Shown here piece by piece: positions 47,948 to 50,181 of a stretch of DNA of 50,181 nt. Below the pieces are notes generated by a model. That model did not search any database and was not told where the DNA came from. It saw only the letters and a program-made list of their open reading frames with translations. Source of the stretch: Limnothrix sp. CACIAM 69d. Lineage in GTDB: Bacteria; Cyanobacteriota; Cyanobacteriia; CACIAM-69d. Where the stretch lies: contig MKGP02000043.1 of the NCBI GenBank assembly GCA_001913845.2, positions 1-50,181 of the forward strand, in the 5' to 3' direction. Within the stretch, counting starts at the first letter, position 1, and every line of letters begins with the position of its first letter. The position numbers and the translations under genes were made by a program.

Positions 47948-48586
47948 ATGCTGGGAAAGGCTCTCTATGCTCAATTGGGTCGCTGGCAAAGGACGGCGGT
48001 TTTGGCGGTGGCCACGGACGATCACTCGATCGTGCAACGGGCCGCTGGTGGGGACGCGCGGGCCTTCCAGCATCTCTATCGTCAACACCAAGCTCGGGTA
48101 CGCGCCACGCTCTATTCCCTCTGCGATGCGGATGGTTTAGATGATTTGGTGCAGGAGGTGTTCCTGCGGGTTTGGCGAGGGTTGCCGCGTTTTCGAGGGT
48201 CGGCCAGCTTTTCCACTTGGCTTTATCGAATCACTTGGAATGTGGCTAGCGATCGGCGGCGGGAGTTGGCCAAAAACCGCGCCCGCCGCTTGGAACCAAC
48301 GGCGGATCCTGATTTGTCGGAACGGGCGATCGAACAGGCGATCGATCCCCAAACCCAAGACAAATCCCCCCTCAGCCAACTGCACTACCAAGATTTGGTT
48401 CAGCGATCGCTGGCCATCTTGGGGTTCGAGGCCCGGGCCGTGTTGGTGTTGTGTGATCTCGAAGACGTTTCGCAAAAGGAAGCGGCGGACATTTTGGGAA
48501 TTCCGGTGGGAACCGTCAAATCGCGGCTCTTTTACGCCCGGGCCCAAATTCGGCAGTTTTTGCAGCAACAGGGGGTGGAACTATGA
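47948..48586 (+). CDS. ECF-type RNA polymerase sigma factor
   Basis: 212 residues. Region 2 ('AFQHLYRQHQARVRATLYSL', 'LDDLVQEVFLRVWRGLPRFRGSASFSTWLYRI') and region 4 ('AVLVLCDLEDVSQKEAADILGIPVGTVKSRLFYAR') are both complete with no region 3, as in ECF/RpoE-like sigma factors. It directs RNA polymerase to a stress regulon. Its last bases overlap the next gene (ATGA), which encodes a single-pass membrane protein in the usual anti-sigma position. Self-transcription is likely, but I cannot identify its promoter. Confidence 0.93.
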   Translation: MLGKALYAQLGRWQRTAVLAVATDDHSIVQRAAGGDARAFQHLYRQHQARVRATLYSLCDADGLDDLVQEVFLRVWRGLPRFRGSASFSTWLYRITWNVASDRRRELAKNRARRLEPTADPDLSERAIEQAIDPQTQDKSPLSQLHYQDLVQRSLAILGFEARAVLVLCDLEDVSQKEAADILGIPVGTVKSRLFYARAQIRQFLQQQGVEL

Positions 48587-49113
48587 CCGATCGCCCATCT
48601 CACCCATCCGATGAGGCTAACGCTCAACCCCGCCCCGGTGGCAACCCCCGCCGGCCCGCCCATCCCGCTGCCGGCCCTTCCGGTCAGGAGGATGTCAAAG
48701 TGGTGAACTTCTTGCGCCAACATCGCCCCAGCCCACCGCCCGCCGCCCCGGGCCTGGAGCGATCGCTGTTGTTGGAGATTGAAGCCAACCAACTGCGAGC
48801 CACCCGCCGCCATCGGCAATTGTGGCTAGGCAGTTTGGGGGCGATCACGATCGGCTGTTGGGCCCTCTTCCAACAGGGCCCGGGAACTCAGGCCCCAGCC
48901 CCCAGCGTTGCGGAAGCCGATCTCGAAAGCTTCATCAACGAAACCTGGGGCATGACCCTCGCGCCCAGCAACGTCACCACCCAAACAGCCAGCACCGATG
49001 ACTCGCTGCCCTGGAGTTTTGATCCCCGCACCTGGGAAACGGAGCCGACCAAGCTGGTGAATCGATCGCTCTCGGCCATGGCGCTTCCCGATCAATGGAC
49101 ACCTTACCTCTAG
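48583..49113 (+). CDS. Putative membrane anti-sigma factor
   Basis: 176 residues. It overlaps the sigma gene by four bases, giving coupled translation and a fixed ratio. A Pro-rich soluble N-terminal half ('KVVNFLRQHRPSPPPAAPGLERSLLLEIEA') precedes one membrane helix (LWLGSLGAITIGCWALFQQG) and an exported C-terminal part ('FINETWGMTLAPSN'). The His-x3-Cys-x2-Cys zinc motif of ZAS anti-sigmas is absent. I infer the role from gene position and topology, not from a recognised domain. Confidence 0.7.
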   Translation: MTDRPSHPSDEANAQPRPGGNPRRPAHPAAGPSGQEDVKVVNFLRQHRPSPPPAAPGLERSLLLEIEANQLRATRRHRQLWLGSLGAITIGCWALFQQGPGTQAPAPSVAEADLESFINETWGMTLAPSNVTTQTASTDDSLPWSFDPRTWETEPTKLVNRSLSAMALPDQWTPYL

Positions 49114-49151
49114 CCCCTGATTAATCAGCATCTCTCAGGAGTTCGTCAATT

Positions 49152-49817
49152 ATGAAATTTTGGAACTTGAATCGCCTTCAGATCACCCTCATGTCCATGG
49201 CCGCCGTCGCCGCCGTCGGAACCGCAGCCCTGGTGCCTTTGGCCAACGCCCAAGCGGGGCCCGATGATGATTGGATGTCGCAAATGGACGATCGCCCCGG
49301 CCCGGGCGGCCCCGGCGGCCCGGATGGTGGCCCTCCCGGTGCTCAACGGGGCGGTCGGGGTGGCCCCGGTGGGATGTTGCGCGACCTGAACTTGACCACC
49401 GAACAAACCCAAAAACTCGACCAAGTGCGCGAGCAATTCCGCAGCCGCATGGATCAACAAAGAACCGCGATCGACACCGTTCGCCAAGAAATGGGCCGCC
49501 TGATGGCCGGTAGCGCCAGCGCCGACCAACTGCGGCAGCAGCACAACCGCTTGCAGGCGGAAATGCAAAAAATGGGTGATTTGCGCTTTGAAAGCATGTT
49601 GGCGATGCGGGAAATTTTGACCCCGGCCCAGCGGCAACAATTGGCTCAACGGATGCAGGAGCGCGGGCCCGGCCGGCGACATGGCGGCCCCGACGGCCAG
49701 GGTAGGCCCGGCGGTCGAGATCGACAAGGGCAACCTAATAACCAAGGTGGCCAGGGCTGGAATCGGCAAGGACAACCCAATAACCAAGGGCAGCCTAATA
49801 ACCAACGGCCGCAATAG
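49152..49817 (+). CDS. Exported Spy/CpxP-like LTxxQ protein, Gly/Pro/Gln-rich
   Basis: 221 residues with AGGAG upstream. The signal peptide ends 'LANAQAG'. A Gly/Pro/Asp-rich segment (about 40-75) is followed by a helical core with two LTxxQ-type motifs ('LNLTTEQTQKLDQVREQF' and 'EILTPAQRQQLAQRMQER'). A low-complexity tail ends in GQPNNQ-type repeats. Spy/CpxP proteins are periplasmic chaperones or envelope-stress and metal sensors that can feed back on the regulator. It is the third gene of the sigma/anti-sigma operon (38-base gap), which fits a sensing or effector role. Confidence 0.85.
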   Translation: MKFWNLNRLQITLMSMAAVAAVGTAALVPLANAQAGPDDDWMSQMDDRPGPGGPGGPDGGPPGAQRGGRGGPGGMLRDLNLTTEQTQKLDQVREQFRSRMDQQRTAIDTVRQEMGRLMAGSASADQLRQQHNRLQAEMQKMGDLRFESMLAMREILTPAQRQQLAQRMQERGPGRRHGGPDGQGRPGGRDRQGQPNNQGGQGWNRQGQPNNQGQPNNQRPQ

Positions 49818-49865
49818 AGCCGCAATAGGTTGGTACTCTCCAGTTGATTCCTCAAAGCAATTTTT

Positions 49866-49912
49866 CTAGGGAAATGACTAGAGAAATCACTAGGGAAATT
49901 GCTAGGGATTGC
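49866..49912. repeat. 12-bp tandem repeat, about four units
   Basis: CTAGGGAAATGA, CTAGAGAAATCA, CTAGGGAAATTG and a shortened CTAGGGATTGC follow one another. The array lies just after the Spy-like gene. A 40-codon frame from ATG 49874 reads through it (MTREITREIARD) but has no family. Confidence 0.85.
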
Positions 49913-50061
49913 TTCAGAGAGTTTTCCAAAGGTTTCTTGGCCATTTTTCCAGCGCCAGCCAACTTCCCAGCGCCAGACAACGCTGCAACCCAATAGCCGT
50001 GTAGGATCGCCTGTCCTGCACGGTTTTCTGCTGAGAATTTTCTGTCGCGAATCTAATGAAC

Positions 50062-50086
50062 TACCCCGCCGCAAGCGGACGGGGTA
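50062..50086 (-). mobile_element. Right-end hairpin of an IS200/IS605 element
   Basis: TACCCCG / CGGGGTA form the outer stem and CCGC / GCGG the inner stem around AA. On the minus strand (coding strand of the transposase) one T stays unpaired between the stems. A hairpin with an extrahelical T just after tnpA is what Y1 transposases bind at IS ends. The IS tip should lie within about 20 bases to the left (near TTCATTAGATTC on the minus strand). Confidence 0.7.
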
Positions 50087-50092
50087 TCAGAA

Positions 50093-50181
50093 TCAAAAAA
50101 GAGTAAGCTGCTCATCTCTGTGCAATTTCAGATACTCATTACCCTGGTTCTTAACGTATCTCGCTATCATCCCTTCATCTC
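50093..50181 (-). CDS. tnpA: IS200/IS605-family transposase TnpA, C-terminal end (partial)
   Basis: The minus-strand frame entering from the right edge encodes ...DEGMIARYVKNQGNEYLKLH..., ending in QLTLF and a TGA. 'DE.MI..Y..NQ...Y..L...QL.LF' matches the C-terminal tail of Y1 (HUH) TnpA proteins. The catalytic part lies outside the window. The hairpin seven bases downstream supports this identification. Confidence 0.7.
   Translation of the reverse strand, partial: DEGMIARYVKNQGNEYLKLHRDEQLTLF

Noticed and set aside
49874..49996. 40-codon frame after the Spy-like gene
   Set aside because: Reads through a 12-bp tandem repeat, has no ribosome site and no family.

Overview
The window is cyanobacterial chromosome. 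The evidence is psaK (photosystem I), ycf54 (chlorophyll biosynthesis), ccsA/ycf5-type cytochrome c maturation, a cyanobacterial PEP-CTERM-like protein, a DUF3370 protein, and a very high density of the HIP1-type palindrome GCGATCGC / CGATCG. GC content looks moderate to high by eye. The genus cannot be fixed from this sequence alone. Most genes are housekeeping genes in short transcription units. Insertion sequences touch both window edges, and small palindromic/MITE-like repeats are scattered between genes.

Layout. 1-140: 3' end of an IS5-type transposase. 0.9-8.6 kb: DUF3370 secreted protein (-), PEP-CTERM/DUF4114 secreted protein (+), GRP/DMT-type transporter, GFA-family protein, an RluA-like protein lacking the usual catalytic Asp, an SPFH lipoprotein (-) and a small membrane protein (-). 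8.8-11.6 kb: sensor kinase, recR (-), purN. 11.8-16.9 kb: the str operon rpsL-rpsG-fusA-tufA-rpsJ (-) with a visible promoter and terminator. 17.2-24.7 kb: IscA-like protein, mannose-6-phosphate-isomerase-type cupin, atpD-atpC, a secreted protein, type II peroxiredoxin under a PerR-like operator, an ExbD, an RDD protein, rpmG and rpsR. 24.9-29.5 kb (-): rlmN, a Swt1-type HEPN-RNase III fusion overlapping a Uma2 nuclease-fold gene, then a cobalamin riboswitch controlling a His-rich CbiX-type chelatase. 29.7-33.2 kb: hybrid histidine kinase, trpF (-), psaK. 33.3-33.65 kb: a cluster of repeats. 33.7-44.7 kb: small unknown proteins, ccsA, TPR-GT61 glycosyltransferase, a large repeat-containing membrane-anchored protein, VIT/vWA protein (-), der (-), pentapeptide repeat protein (-). 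45.4-49.8 kb: pdxJ, ycf54, a secreted protein, and an ECF sigma / anti-sigma-like / Spy-like operon. 50.1 kb: the 3' end of an IS200/IS605 TnpA with its right-end hairpin.

Most interesting points: (1) the HEPN-RNase III fusion translationally coupled to a Uma2 protein, a possible RNA-targeting or defence cassette not known to me as a described system; (2) a cobalamin riboswitch ahead of cbiX; (3) a near-perfect 7-1-7 PerR-type palindrome on the peroxiredoxin promoter; (4) a family of 130-180 bp intergenic elements sharing the palindrome CAAGGGGCTTAAGCCCCTTG, including one copy that looks like a hybrid of two types; (5) catalytic-residue substitutions in the RluA-like and RNase III proteins. 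No tRNA, rRNA or CRISPR array was seen.
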